Shown in pieces: positions 37,128-46,237 of a stretch of 64,000 nt of DNA (position 1 is its first letter; each line of letters begins with the position of its first letter). The stretch comes from Paenibacillus plantarum. Lineage in GTDB: Bacteria; Bacillota; Bacilli; Paenibacillales; NBRC-103111. A model generated the notes under the pieces. It was not told the origin of the DNA and ran no database searches. It saw nothing but the letters and a program-made list of their open reading frames with translations. The DNA lies in NCBI RefSeq assembly GCF_013141695.1, contig NZ_WHNY01000066.1, positions 62,001 through 126,000 of the forward strand, read 5' to 3'. Both the position numbers and the translations under genes were made by a program.

Positions 37128-38343
37128 AAGCGTCAAATTACTGTTGCTGAGCGGGATTCTCATCTTAACCACAGGGTGTTGGAACAGACAGGAAGCCGAT
37201 AAAATCGAATATGTCCTTGCCGCGGGCATCGATCTTAACGATAAGGGACAAATCGTTCTTACTGTTCTAACGCCTGTATTGGAAGCTATGAAACCAACGA
37301 GCGGCTTAAAGGGAGAGCAAAAGAAAACATTGAGTGTAGTCGGAGATACAACATTCGAAGCAGCGCGAAGTTATCTGCAAATCGTGGGAAGAAAGCTGTA
37401 TTGGTCCCATCTGCAGGTGTTATTAATTGGAGAAAAAGCGGCAAGAACAAATGTTCGACATTACTTGGACTTTTTCTCATCGGACCCCGAGCTGCGGGGC
37501 ACGGCTTACATAGCCCTGGTAAAAGGACGTGCGCTCGATATGTTAGAGTCAACGCCAGACATTACAGCCATATCCTCTAATTACTTGAAAGATAGTATTA
37601 AAAATACGGACTTAGATGGCAAATCCGTCAAGGTGCATTTTACTGAATTTGCTCGCAAGCTGGCAGAACCAACAGGCGGACAACCTTACACCTCTATGCT
37701 TCAGTTACTTGAACAAGCGGATTATGTCAAAAACACGGTCGGTGTGAAGCCCTATCAAGGAGGGGGGGCCAAACAATCGAGTTTATTTTATACGTCGGGT
37801 ACAGGCGTGTTTTCCAATGGGAGGCTGGTAGGGACTTTGAACGGAACAGAGTCGAGAGGTTTTATGTGGGTCACGGGAAAGCTGAAAACAGCGATTGTTA
37901 CCGTCCCTTGCCCGAATGAGTCGAATTGCCAAATATCCTTGGAAATTGCAGGTGAAAAGAAAGGTAAGAGCAAGGTTTATTACACGGATGGTAAAGCGGT
38001 GATTCAACTCCATATTAGTGTGGAATTTAATATTGGAGATAAAGCTAGCAGTAAGTTCAAGGTAGATTCCAAAACGATTTCTTATTTGGAAGAACAATTG
38101 TCCAATACAATTCGTAACGAAGTGCATATGGCTTTTCGCAAAGTTGCCATTGACTATAAATCAGACATTTTTGCTTTCGGCAACAGATTAGAAGATCGAA
38201 ATCCTAAACTATGGAAGCAAATTAAAGATCAATGGGAGAAGGAGATATTACCAGAGGCCGAACTGGACGTACAGGTCATCTCCAAGCTTCGCAGAACGTC
38301 AAGAACGCTCTATTCGCCTTGGGTGAAAGCTGAGCATTCTTAG
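37111..38343 (+). CDS. Spore germinant receptor C subunit (Ger(x)C lipoprotein)
   Basis: A lipoprotein of 410 residues. The signal sequence ends in the lipobox LTTGC (cysteine near residue 23), followed by WNRQEADKIEYVLAAGIDLN, the standard Ger(x)C N terminus. The C-terminal third (WKQIKDQWEKEILPEAELDVQV in outline) is also characteristic. AAGGAG precedes the ATG. It overlaps the B-subunit gene by 17 bp and ends the operon, with a terminator at 38354-38399. Confidence 0.92.
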   Translation: MRNLRRSVKLLLLSGILILTTGCWNRQEADKIEYVLAAGIDLNDKGQIVLTVLTPVLEAMKPTSGLKGEQKKTLSVVGDTTFEAARSYLQIVGRKLYWSHLQVLLIGEKAARTNVRHYLDFFSSDPELRGTAYIALVKGRALDMLESTPDITAISSNYLKDSIKNTDLDGKSVKVHFTEFARKLAEPTGGQPYTSMLQLLEQADYVKNTVGVKPYQGGGAKQSSLFYTSGTGVFSNGRLVGTLNGTESRGFMWVTGKLKTAIVTVPCPNESNCQISLEIAGEKKGKSKVYYTDGKAVIQLHISVEFNIGDKASSKFKVDSKTISYLEEQLSNTIRNEVHMAFRKVAIDYKSDIFAFGNRLEDRNPKLWKQIKDQWEKEILPEAELDVQVISKLRRTSRTLYSPWVKAEHS

Positions 38344-38353
38344 ATAGACATAC

Positions 38354-38399
38354 AAAGAGGGATGTATGATGCACGGATTAGCATGTTCATCCCTCTTTT
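38354..38399 (+). terminator. Terminator of the ger operon
   Basis: AAAGAGGGATG and CATCCCTCTTT form a perfect 11-bp stem with a T run. Confidence 0.85.
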
Positions 38400-38520
38400 C
38401 CCATGCCCCAAAACCTAAAAAAAACACAAGTGAGTGAAAAGCCATTCCATAGTTGAAAGCGCTGTATCAGGTTACGATAGACCTATAACATCGACGAAGA
38501 TAAGTGAGGGGGGCCAGAGG

Positions 38521-39483
38521 ATGGCGGTCAACGCACAAGCGGTAAAGCAGATGAGTGGACGTAAGCAGATGAGCAAAGGCAAGTCCTTGCTGCGCGCGTT
38601 TTGGAAGTATAAGGCGTTATATCTGATATCACTGCCGGGCATTATTTATTTTATTATTTTCAAGTATGTACCTTTGTTGGGCTCTGTCATTGCGTTTCAG
38701 GAGTACAATATTTTTGACGGTTTCACAGGCAGTAAGTGGGTTGGTTTAGATAACTTTACCCGAATGTTCGCGCACTATGACTTTCTTAATATTTTAAAAA
38801 ACACCGTACTCATTGGAGTATATGATCTCCTCCTTGGTTTTCCAGCACCGATTATTCTCGCCTTGCTCCTGAACGAGCTTCGCGTTGTCTTGTACAAGCG
38901 TGTGCTTCAAACGGTCGTGTATATGCCTCACTTCTTGTCCTGGGTTATCGTGAGCGGGATCGCGATTGGTATTCTTTCACCATCTACAGGGGCTGTGAAT
39001 CACTTTGTTACATGGCTAGGTTTTGAACCGATTTATTTCTTAGGTGAAGAATCCTGGATTCGCACCGTATTGATTGGTTCGGGGATTTGGCGTGATTCCG
39101 GTTATGGCACGATTATTTATTTGGCTGCATTAGCAGGAATTAACCCTGATTTATATGAGGCCTCTGAGGTAGATGGTGCTAATCGCTGGAGACAGACGAT
39201 TTCCATTACACTTCCATCCTTGCTGCCGACAATTATGATCTTGTTCCTTTTACACATTGGTAAATTCTTAGACTTCGGCTTCGAGCGCGTTTATGTATTC
39301 TTGAATCCGCTTAATAAGGAAAATGGAGAAATATTAGATACGTATATTTACACCGCAGGCTTACTCGGTCAGCAATACAGTTATACGACAGCAATCGGGC
39401 TTTTCAAAGCATTAGTCGGAGTAATCTTCATTGTGACGGGTAATGTATTAAGTAAAAAAACAACGGGTGAAAGCTTGTACTAA
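38521..39483 (+). CDS. LplB-type sugar ABC transporter permease
   Basis: A six-helix membrane permease of 320 residues. It has the start LPGIIYFIIFKYVPLLGSVIAFQ typical of LplB and the ATPase-coupling EAA loop in YEASEVDGANRWRQTISITLPSLLP (both shown only in part). GGGGGG seven bases before the ATG at 38521 supports that start; the open frame extends 29 codons further. It pairs with the LplC-type and LplA-type genes downstream. There is no ATPase gene, so a shared MsmX-like ATPase encoded elsewhere should power it. Confidence 0.88.
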   Translation: MAVNAQAVKQMSGRKQMSKGKSLLRAFWKYKALYLISLPGIIYFIIFKYVPLLGSVIAFQEYNIFDGFTGSKWVGLDNFTRMFAHYDFLNILKNTVLIGVYDLLLGFPAPIILALLLNELRVVLYKRVLQTVVYMPHFLSWVIVSGIAIGILSPSTGAVNHFVTWLGFEPIYFLGEESWIRTVLIGSGIWRDSGYGTIIYLAALAGINPDLYEASEVDGANRWRQTISITLPSLLPTIMILFLLHIGKFLDFGFERVYVFLNPLNKENGEILDTYIYTAGLLGQQYSYTTAIGLFKALVGVIFIVTGNVLSKKTTGESLY

Positions 39484-39501
39484 GACGGAGGTGAACGCTT
39501 T

Positions 39502-40383
39502 ATGAATCGCAAGCCGACAGCCGGCTGGCAAGTGTTTAACGGCTTTAATGTGATATTTCTAACGGCAATTTCTCTCGTGATGCTTCTGCCGTTCTTAAAC
39601 GTACTGGCTCAATCCTTCAGTTCATCAGAAGCGATCGTGAAGGGGGATGTTCTCTTCCTGCCGGTTCATTTTACGACAATTAACTATCAGTATGTGTTCA
39701 GTGATCATGCCATCTGGCGTTCCTTTGGGGTAACCGTGTATATTACGATCGTAGGTACACTAATTAATTTGATTGCCACGGCCTCCTTGGCTTATCCCGT
39801 TTCACGTCCTGAGTATATGGGTCGCAAAGCGATTGTGGTCATGGTTTTGATCACAATGGTGTTTACAGCACCACTGATTCCTAACTTTATTTTGATGAAG
39901 AATTTACATTTGACGAACTCGCTTTGGGCTTTATTGATTCCAGGTGCAATCAGTGCCTTTAACTTCTTTATTATGCGTTCATTCTTCCTACAAATCCCGA
40001 GTGAAATCATTGATTCAGGTCGAATTGACGGCACCTCGGAAATGGGTATGATTTGGCGAATCGTGTTGCCGCTATCGAAGCCAGTTATGGCATCACTAGG
40101 TATCTTCTACGCGGTAAGCCACTGGAACACGTATCAAAGTGCGATTTATTACCTCAATAAACCGACGCTCTGGCCGCTGCAAGTTAAACTGCGTCAGTTA
40201 ATCGTGTCCGACGATATTACGATTGATCCGAACGCCTCCCAGTTCAGCGGGCTTGCTCACATGGACCCAGAGGGTATCAAAATGGCGACGATCATTATCG
40301 CAACGCTTCCGATCATTATTATTTACCCGTTCTTACAACGTCATTTCGTTAAAGGTATGATGGTTGGATCGGTGAAATCCTAA
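39502..40383 (+). CDS. LplC-type sugar ABC transporter permease
   Basis: The second six-helix permease, 293 residues, of the MalG/LplC kind. It opens with hydrophobic helices LTAISLVMLLPFLNVLAQSFSS and has the EAA-type loop IDSGRIDGTSEMGMIWRIVLPLSKP (in outline, about 170-195). The end, HFVKGMMVGSVKS, is the usual LplC C terminus. It follows LplB by 18 bp with GGAGGTGA before the ATG. With LplB it forms the membrane channel for an oligosaccharide delivered by the LplA-type lipoprotein. Confidence 0.9.
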   Translation: MNRKPTAGWQVFNGFNVIFLTAISLVMLLPFLNVLAQSFSSSEAIVKGDVLFLPVHFTTINYQYVFSDHAIWRSFGVTVYITIVGTLINLIATASLAYPVSRPEYMGRKAIVVMVLITMVFTAPLIPNFILMKNLHLTNSLWALLIPGAISAFNFFIMRSFFLQIPSEIIDSGRIDGTSEMGMIWRIVLPLSKPVMASLGIFYAVSHWNTYQSAIYYLNKPTLWPLQVKLRQLIVSDDITIDPNASQFSGLAHMDPEGIKMATIIIATLPIIIIYPFLQRHFVKGMMVGSVKS

Positions 40384-40483
40384 TTGGTATCGACAGATTT
40401 ATACAAAAAACCTACTATTTAACTCTTTTTACACAATTCTAAAAAAAAGACAATTCGAACTAAAGACAGTCCATAGTCGCAAA

Positions 40484-40501
40484 TTGTAAACGCTTTTACA
40501 A
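40484..40501 (+). promoter_or_regulatory. Candidate catabolite (cre-like) operator before the LplA-type gene
   Basis: TTGTAAACGCTTTTACAA is a perfect 7-bp inverted repeat around CGCT. It matches the Bacillus cre consensus TGWAANCGNTNWCA at 13 of 14 positions, so control by CcpA or a LacI-family regulator is likely. Confidence 0.6.
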
Positions 40502-40552
40502 TGGGGTTATGAAAGTGTTAGTTACCTAGTCGATATGAAAAGAGGGGTAGAA

Positions 40553-42142
40553 ATGAAAAAATGGATTCCCACGACGATGGCTGTCGTATTAATGGCCAGT
40601 GTGATGGCTGCTTGTTCTTCTTCCAAGACTGAGGATAAACCGGCATCAAGTGCAGGTGCGACTACAACTGCTAGTACAAAGCCAGCAGAGAAAACGAAGT
40701 TCTCGATCTCCTTGCGTACACTTGCTTTCGGACATGTTGAGAAATCGCCTGATATTAATCAAGACAAATGGGTGAAAAAGCTCGAAGAACTAACAAACTC
40801 CGATATGAATATCGTGCTCGTTCCACACAAAGAATATGAACAAAAAATGATCCAAATGTTTGCAACTAATGATATCCCGGACGTCGTTCAAGGCAGCGGT
40901 GGTGTGAACGGGAAGGAAATGGCGGGATCTGTAAAAGCCGGTGTATTCCAACCGCTAGATGAGCTGCTGAAGAAGTATGGTCAGAATTTGCTGAAAAAAG
41001 TTCCGAAAGACGCTTGGGATAACGTAACGTACAACGGTAAAATCTATGCGATTCCGGAGTACTTGTCCAACCCATCCCGTCGTTCGATCTTTATCCGTAA
41101 AGATTTGTTAGACAAAACAGGTTTAGGCGTGCCGAAAACGGTTGATGAGTACATGGCTGTTCTGCGTAAGTTCAAAGAAATGGGTGTCGAGAACCCATAC
41201 ATGGGCCGTGAAAACTTCAAATATGCCGATTCCTTCTTCGGTGCTTACGATGTGTATCCGTACCTGTCGATGTTCGAGAAGTCTGGCGATCAAATCCTGC
41301 CGAAATTCTTTGATACAGAGAACATGATGAAAGCCCTGCAAACGTACAAAACGATGTTTGACGAAGGCTTGATCAACAAAGAATTCGCAACTATCAATGC
41401 GACTGTGTTCAAAAACACGATTCTTGCAGGTAAAGCAGGTATGTGGTCCATGAACGCCAATGAAATGCTGCAATGGGAAACACAACTGAAAGCAACAGTG
41501 CCAACGGGCGATATCGAAATTATCAGTTCTCCAACTGGACCCGACGGTAAAGGTGGTCACTACTTGTATGGACCAGCGCCGCGTGCTTACTTCATCAACA
41601 AGAACGTGAAAAATGCCGAGCAAATCATCAAGTTCTTCGACTGGATGATGTCCGATGAAGCTGAGAAATTCTTTACATTCGGTATCCAAGGCGACACGTA
41701 TACAGAAGCTAATGGTAAAATCGACTACAAAGCACCAACTGATCCAGCTGCAGTCGATGAAGAGCGTTACCGTCAATCTTTCTTGTGGCTTGTCCAAGAT
41801 ACAACTTATAATAAGGGTACACTTAGCTTGACAGAAGATGGCAAGAAATTGATGAACGTGTATGACACGACGTTGAAGAATGAAGGACGCGATGGTATCA
41901 ACTTCGAGCCTCGTCTAGAATCTTTGATGAAAAACCCTGATATTTCACCGCTTTCCGACCAAGCGCCTCCAGTTATTCTTTCCCACATGGTGAAAATGGT
42001 TTATGGTAAAGAACCAATTTCCGACTGGCCGAAAGTTTTGGAAGAGTGGAAGTCCAAAGGTGGAAACGAAGTTATCAAGGAAGCAACAGAGAAATTTAAT
42101 AGTAAAGATTCCGGTACGACTGTGTCGATGCCGCGTAAATAA
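40553..42142 (+). CDS. LplA-type extracellular sugar-binding lipoprotein
   Basis: A substrate-binding lipoprotein of 529 residues on the outer membrane face. The signal sequence is MKKWIPTTMAVVLMASVMA with the lipobox MAAC (cysteine near residue 21), followed by a low-complexity Ser/Ala/Thr linker. Length and the WYLxx-poor, FDTENMMKAL-type core fit the large binding proteins paired with LplB/LplC. GAGGGG precedes the ATG at 40553. It follows LplC by 170 bp, including a cre-like site, so it may have its own promoter for higher expression. The sugar is unknown, though the neighbouring module suggests uronate oligosaccharides. Confidence 0.88.
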   Translation: MKKWIPTTMAVVLMASVMAACSSSKTEDKPASSAGATTTASTKPAEKTKFSISLRTLAFGHVEKSPDINQDKWVKKLEELTNSDMNIVLVPHKEYEQKMIQMFATNDIPDVVQGSGGVNGKEMAGSVKAGVFQPLDELLKKYGQNLLKKVPKDAWDNVTYNGKIYAIPEYLSNPSRRSIFIRKDLLDKTGLGVPKTVDEYMAVLRKFKEMGVENPYMGRENFKYADSFFGAYDVYPYLSMFEKSGDQILPKFFDTENMMKALQTYKTMFDEGLINKEFATINATVFKNTILAGKAGMWSMNANEMLQWETQLKATVPTGDIEIISSPTGPDGKGGHYLYGPAPRAYFINKNVKNAEQIIKFFDWMMSDEAEKFFTFGIQGDTYTEANGKIDYKAPTDPAAVDEERYRQSFLWLVQDTTYNKGTLSLTEDGKKLMNVYDTTLKNEGRDGINFEPRLESLMKNPDISPLSDQAPPVILSHMVKMVYGKEPISDWPKVLEEWKSKGGNEVIKEATEKFNSKDSGTTVSMPRK

Positions 42143-42196
42143 GCTCAGTTCCTGAGCATGCCGCCTCCTCACGTGCCCAACGGTACGTGGGGAGCG
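42143..42196 (+). other. Tandem hairpins between the binding-protein and yesN-like genes
   Basis: GCTCA/TGAGC (42143-42157) is followed by CTCCTCACGT/ACGTGGGGAG (42165-42194), a 10-bp stem with one wobble. No T run follows, so it is more likely an mRNA-stabilising or attenuating structure than a terminator. Confidence 0.5.
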
Positions 42197-42230
42197 TGCA
42201 TTTCATCCCATTTTGAAAGGAGAGTTTCTC

Positions 42231-43268
42231 ATGTACCGCATACTCATTGTCGATGACGAACCGATGATACGCAGAGGATTACAGAAGCTTGTGGAACAAT
42301 CGGGGCTGCCCATTGAAAGCTTGCGAACGGCTGAGAATGGTGTTGTCGCAATGCAGCGGATTCAAGAGGAACGTCCTGATTTTCTATTTACAGATATACG
42401 CATGCCGAAGATGGATGGTCTGGAGCTATGTGCACAAATTGCCGAGATGGATGCTGACATTCAAGTGGTCGTGATCTCCGGTTATGGGGATTTCGAGTAC
42501 GCGCAGAAATGTGTGTCTTACGGGGTCAAAGAATATTTGTTGAAGCCAGTCAACATTAAGGGATTTCAGCAGGTGCTAGAGAAGCTCATTCTGAACAAAA
42601 GCAAGGTGAGCTCTGAGTCTTTCGTCGCCGTCACGAAGCTGGAGAGTTGGGCTACCCGTTTGGAGCAAGCGGTATGGATGCTGCAGCAAGAGGAACTTGA
42701 CCGAGATCTCGAGGAGATCAAGGCGGAGCTAGGTACTTATAAATTAAAGCTCAATCGCATGAGTGATATTGTGCAGGAGATTTACACGCTTGTACATGGG
42801 CGGCTTATCGTTCGGGATGTGTATATGATTCAGGAAGAGCCCCAGATTTCTGCTTCGCTCAGCGAGGAAGATGTGTGGCTGTGGTTTACGGCCTCTGTGA
42901 GAGGGTTGTTGCAAGAGCTCAAGAATAAGCGCAAAGGCAAGCAGAAGGACCCAGTCGAAGAGGCGAAACAGTATATGGAGAAGCATTTGGCGGAGGAAGT
43001 TTCCTTAGAAGAGGTAGCTGAATTCATTGGATTGAATCCCTCCTACTTTAGCCAATTGTTTAAGCAAAATACGCAAGAAACCTTCGTTCAGTATCGGACA
43101 CGCCGCCGTATGGAGAAGGCGAAGAAGCTGCTGCAACAGCCGCATTGGCGCATTACCGATATTTCCGGTGAGGTCGGGTATGCGGATCATCCGCATTTTA
43201 CCAAAACATTCAAAAAGTATGAAGGCTGTCTACCCTCGGAATACCGTCAGCGTATGGGGATCCGATAA
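42231..43268 (+). CDS. YesN-type response regulator (receiver plus AraC HTH), module 1
   Basis: A 345-residue regulator. The receiver domain (1-120) has the acidic pair in LIVDDE and phosphoacceptor Asp55 in LFTDIRMPKMDG. The C-terminal AraC/XylS double helix-turn-helix (about 245-343) contains VSLEEVAEFIGLNPSYFSQLFKQ and DISGEVGYADHPHFTKTFKKYEG (each in outline). ATG 42231 follows GGAG; an upstream TTG is less likely. It overlaps the kinase gene by one base (TAATG) and should activate the adjacent transporter operon in response to an extracellular carbohydrate. Confidence 0.92.
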   Translation: MYRILIVDDEPMIRRGLQKLVEQSGLPIESLRTAENGVVAMQRIQEERPDFLFTDIRMPKMDGLELCAQIAEMDADIQVVVISGYGDFEYAQKCVSYGVKEYLLKPVNIKGFQQVLEKLILNKSKVSSESFVAVTKLESWATRLEQAVWMLQQEELDRDLEEIKAELGTYKLKLNRMSDIVQEIYTLVHGRLIVRDVYMIQEEPQISASLSEEDVWLWFTASVRGLLQELKNKRKGKQKDPVEEAKQYMEKHLAEEVSLEEVAEFIGLNPSYFSQLFKQNTQETFVQYRTRRRMEKAKKLLQQPHWRITDISGEVGYADHPHFTKTFKKYEGCLPSEYRQRMGIR

Positions 43269-45121
43269 TGAAGAGAAAGTCGCTTTCGCGTCAAATTTAT
43301 GCGTATTTTCTCATCGTTATCGTCCTATCGTTGGTGTCCGTTGGGGCTGTGTCCTATGTGCAATCTTCACGGGCGCTGGATGATCAAGTTAAGCAATATA
43401 TGGAGCAGATGATCGATAGTGCGAACTATCAAACGGATAGCTATTTACAGGCGTATGAGCTACTCAGCAATGCCTTTTCGTCGAATTCGGATGTGCGAGC
43501 ATTCATGGAAATCAAGCCAGATGATGGTTATGAATACTATGTGTATTCGGAGAAAATCAAGGAATTCGCCCGAATTTCGGTCACTTCCGTCATTACCCTG
43601 TATAAACAGCTAAACATGAGCTACGTCGTGGGTCAGCACGGTCGATCCGTTATTTACGAGAATCAGAACCTGCTGAATTTCGATCCCGTGCTTGTACGTG
43701 AAAAGTTCGACTACTTGATGAAATCAACGCCTGGTGATGGCAAAATTGCGCTGCTCAATATGAGTATCCGTCCTGTTGATGAAGGGTCCGTTGTAACGAT
43801 GGCTCGCAAAGTGAGGGGTCCATCCTATGGGGATGCCAACCGCGGAGTTGTCGCCATTGAAATCAAGCTAGATGAACTTGCGAAGACGTGGGACCGTGTT
43901 AGCTTGGGGAAAGAAGGTTTTTTCTTCATTGTGGATGACACGGGCAACTACATTTATCCACGTACGATGAGTGAACGCAAATCGCAGGATGAGTTAGCTT
44001 CGCAAGTGCTGACAAGTGGAAATCAAACATTTTTGTCCAAATATAATGGCGAAGAACGTATGTTTGTGTCGAGGAAATCAGGATATTCCGATTGGAACCT
44101 TGTTGCCTCTATGCCAGTGCAGGAGCTGCGCCGACCTGCCAACACGATTCGAACCACGACGATCATTGTAGGTCTGGTTACATTGGCTGCTGCACTTGTG
44201 CTTGCTTCTCGCTTTGGTCGCTCCATTATTAGGCCGATTCGGGATCTCAAAGACAGCATGCGGGAGACGGAGAAAGGGAACTGGCAGTATATCGAGGACG
44301 CGGGGAGAACGGATGAGATGGGTGGACTCATTCACAGCTACAATCTGATGGTAACGCGTCTATCGGATATGATCGAGCGTGTGTATGAGGCCGAGCTGGA
44401 GCAGCAGAAAAACGCACTCGAGCTTGGCGAGACCAAGCTGGAACGTCAGAGGGCCGAATTTCAGTCCCTGCAGCTGCAAATTAATCCGCACTTCTTATAC
44501 AACACACTGGAAACGATCAACTGTTACGCCATTGTTCAGGATTCAGGAGAAATTACGGAAATGGTTGAGGCTATGGCTTTCATGCTTCGCTACTCCGTTC
44601 AGACCAATCTAGAGGAAATCACGGTTGCGAATGAGTTGAATCATGTGCGGAACTATATGATTATTTTGCAGCATCGGACGGAGCGGGAATTCGAGATTGA
44701 TGTAGCGATCCCGCCAAGCCTGCTGCTAGAAAAGATGGTCCGCTTGACGTTGCAGCCGTTGATTGAAAATATTTTCCAACATGCTTTTCCAGAAGGTGTG
44801 GAAGAGCGGCATACCATTCGTATTGATGCTCGCAAAGAGGGCGGCTTGTTCCAAGTTTTCATCGAGGACAATGGCACGGGCATGATGCCGGAAAGACTTG
44901 CTGAGTTACGTAGGAAACTAGAGGAGAATCGTCTGGCGGAGCCGGAAGAAGCAAGCACCGGGATGAAACGGGGTGGCGGCATCGGTCTGATGAACGTCCA
45001 TCGACGGATTCAAATGGTGTTCGGGGAAGCCTACGGGCTGTCCGTTGACAGCGAGTGGGGACGCGGCACCTGCATCACGATGACGATGCCGGAGACGGCG
45101 CGGCCTCGGCTGCGTGCGTGA
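43268..45121 (+). CDS. YesM-type sensor histidine kinase, module 1
   Basis: A membrane kinase of 617 residues. One helix lies near residues 10-30, an extracellular Cache-like sensor spans about 35-290, and a second helix near 295-315 is followed by a HAMP domain (about 320-370). The His_kinase domain has LQINPHFLYNTLETINC (phosphoacceptor His), and the HATPase ends with GGGIGLMNVHRRI. It is the partner of the preceding regulator gene, with which it shares one base. The ligand is probably a glycan fragment or a loaded binding protein. Confidence 0.92.
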   Translation: MKRKSLSRQIYAYFLIVIVLSLVSVGAVSYVQSSRALDDQVKQYMEQMIDSANYQTDSYLQAYELLSNAFSSNSDVRAFMEIKPDDGYEYYVYSEKIKEFARISVTSVITLYKQLNMSYVVGQHGRSVIYENQNLLNFDPVLVREKFDYLMKSTPGDGKIALLNMSIRPVDEGSVVTMARKVRGPSYGDANRGVVAIEIKLDELAKTWDRVSLGKEGFFFIVDDTGNYIYPRTMSERKSQDELASQVLTSGNQTFLSKYNGEERMFVSRKSGYSDWNLVASMPVQELRRPANTIRTTTIIVGLVTLAAALVLASRFGRSIIRPIRDLKDSMRETEKGNWQYIEDAGRTDEMGGLIHSYNLMVTRLSDMIERVYEAELEQQKNALELGETKLERQRAEFQSLQLQINPHFLYNTLETINCYAIVQDSGEITEMVEAMAFMLRYSVQTNLEEITVANELNHVRNYMIILQHRTEREFEIDVAIPPSLLLEKMVRLTLQPLIENIFQHAFPEGVEERHTIRIDARKEGGLFQVFIEDNGTGMMPERLAELRRKLEENRLAEPEEASTGMKRGGGIGLMNVHRRIQMVFGEAYGLSVDSEWGRGTCITMTMPETARPRLRA

Positions 45122-45210
45122 GTGAAGCGGCGCCAGGGAGCAAAACGAACCCTCCGTCTGTGCCACACGGACTGCCCCTTCGCGCCCGTATCCCGCCGCC
45201 TAATCTCGGC

Positions 45211-45393
45211 TAACGGACATAGATGACGTTAATCGGCCTTTTAGCGGGATTCACATGTTCTAACGGACAACGTGGCCGTTATTCCCTTGTTTGAGGCACA
45301 ATTTTGCTTCCAACACAGTTAATAGCGTCGCTGGAGTCCGTTACACGAGGAAATTGTCTGTTTTATTAGAAATAGCGTCGCTCATGTCCATTA
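45211..45393. repeat. Class B four-unit palindromic element
   Basis: Four 21-bp units start at 45211, 45261, 45323 and 45373, spaced 50, 62 and 50 bp. Each has 5-bp arms around 11 bp: TAACG/CGTTA twice, then TAGCG/CGTTA and TAGCG/CATTA. The first two read TAACGGAC forward; the last two read it on the other strand (GTCCGTTA, GTCCATTA). The element fills the gap between the YesM gene and the SDR gene. Confidence 0.85.
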
Positions 45394-45469
45394 AAATTAC
45401 AGGTAGTTACGCTGCACAAGCAGCGATTCAAATAAAAATATAGATTTACATCCATGGGAGGATACCACA

Positions 45470-46237
45470 ATGAACATCAACTTAACGGGGAAAATAGCAC
45501 TTGTAACAGGATCAAATGCAGGGATTGGACGCGCGATTGCGTTAGCATTGGCTAGCAACGGTGCGAAAGTAGGCGTGAATTGCTTGAACAATGTGGCACA
45601 AGGACAAGAAGTTGTGGCTGAAATTCAAGCTTTAGGTGGGGAAGCCGTTCTTGTACAAGCGGATGTAACAAACGTGGAACAAATCGATAGACTTGTGAGT
45701 GAAGTTGAGCAATCCTTGGGTGGAACGATCGATATTCTTGTCAATAACGCAGGCCACCTTGTACAGCGCGTGCCGAATGTCGATATGTCCGAAGAGATGT
45801 ACGATCGCATCATGGATGTAAACTTAAAAAGCACGGTTTTCGTATCCAAACGCGTCCTTGCAGGTATGAAAGAAAAAGGCTACGGCCGAATCATCAATAT
45901 GACTTCTGTAGCTGCACATAATGGTGGCGGACCAGGTGGAAGTGTGTATGCGGCAAGTAAAGCAGCAGTGCTTACTTTCTCTAAAGGTTTGGCGAAAGAA
46001 GTTGCCGCAAGTGGCATCACCGTGAACAACGTTTCACCGGGTTTCATCGGCAATACGATGTTCCACGCGACATTCACAACGGATGCTGCGCGCCAAGCAA
46101 CGATTAATGGCATTCCGCTGCAACGTGAAGGAACGCCAGATGATGTAGCTGGCGCAGTTCTTTACCTGGCTTCCAATTTAGCTGCTTATGTAACAGGTGA
46201 AACGATTGAAATCAACGGCGGGATGATGATGCGATGA
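45470..46237 (+). CDS. SDR-family NAD(P)-dependent oxidoreductase
   Basis: A cytoplasmic short-chain dehydrogenase of 255 residues. The cofactor motif TGSNAGIGRA is near residue 14, NNAG near residue 90, and the catalytic Ser-Tyr-Lys appears in NMTSVAAHNGG and YAASKAA (about 140-165). The end, GETIEINGGMMMR, is standard. It overlaps the first lyase gene by 4 bp (ATGA). In such lyase clusters an SDR often reduces the unsaturated uronate product 4-deoxy-5-hexoseulose uronate (DEH), or acts like KduD. That substrate is inferred from context; sequence alone says only SDR. Confidence 0.88.
   Translation: MNINLTGKIALVTGSNAGIGRAIALALASNGAKVGVNCLNNVAQGQEVVAEIQALGGEAVLVQADVTNVEQIDRLVSEVEQSLGGTIDILVNNAGHLVQRVPNVDMSEEMYDRIMDVNLKSTVFVSKRVLAGMKEKGYGRIINMTSVAAHNGGGPGGSVYAASKAAVLTFSKGLAKEVAASGITVNNVSPGFIGNTMFHATFTTDAARQATINGIPLQREGTPDDVAGAVLYLASNLAAYVTGETIEINGGMMMR

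Noticed and set aside
38453..38467. A cre site before the LplB-type gene (TTGAAAGCGCTGTAT)
   Set aside because: The core AAAGCGCT fits, but the right half departs from the consensus at several positions; the site at 40484 is much better.
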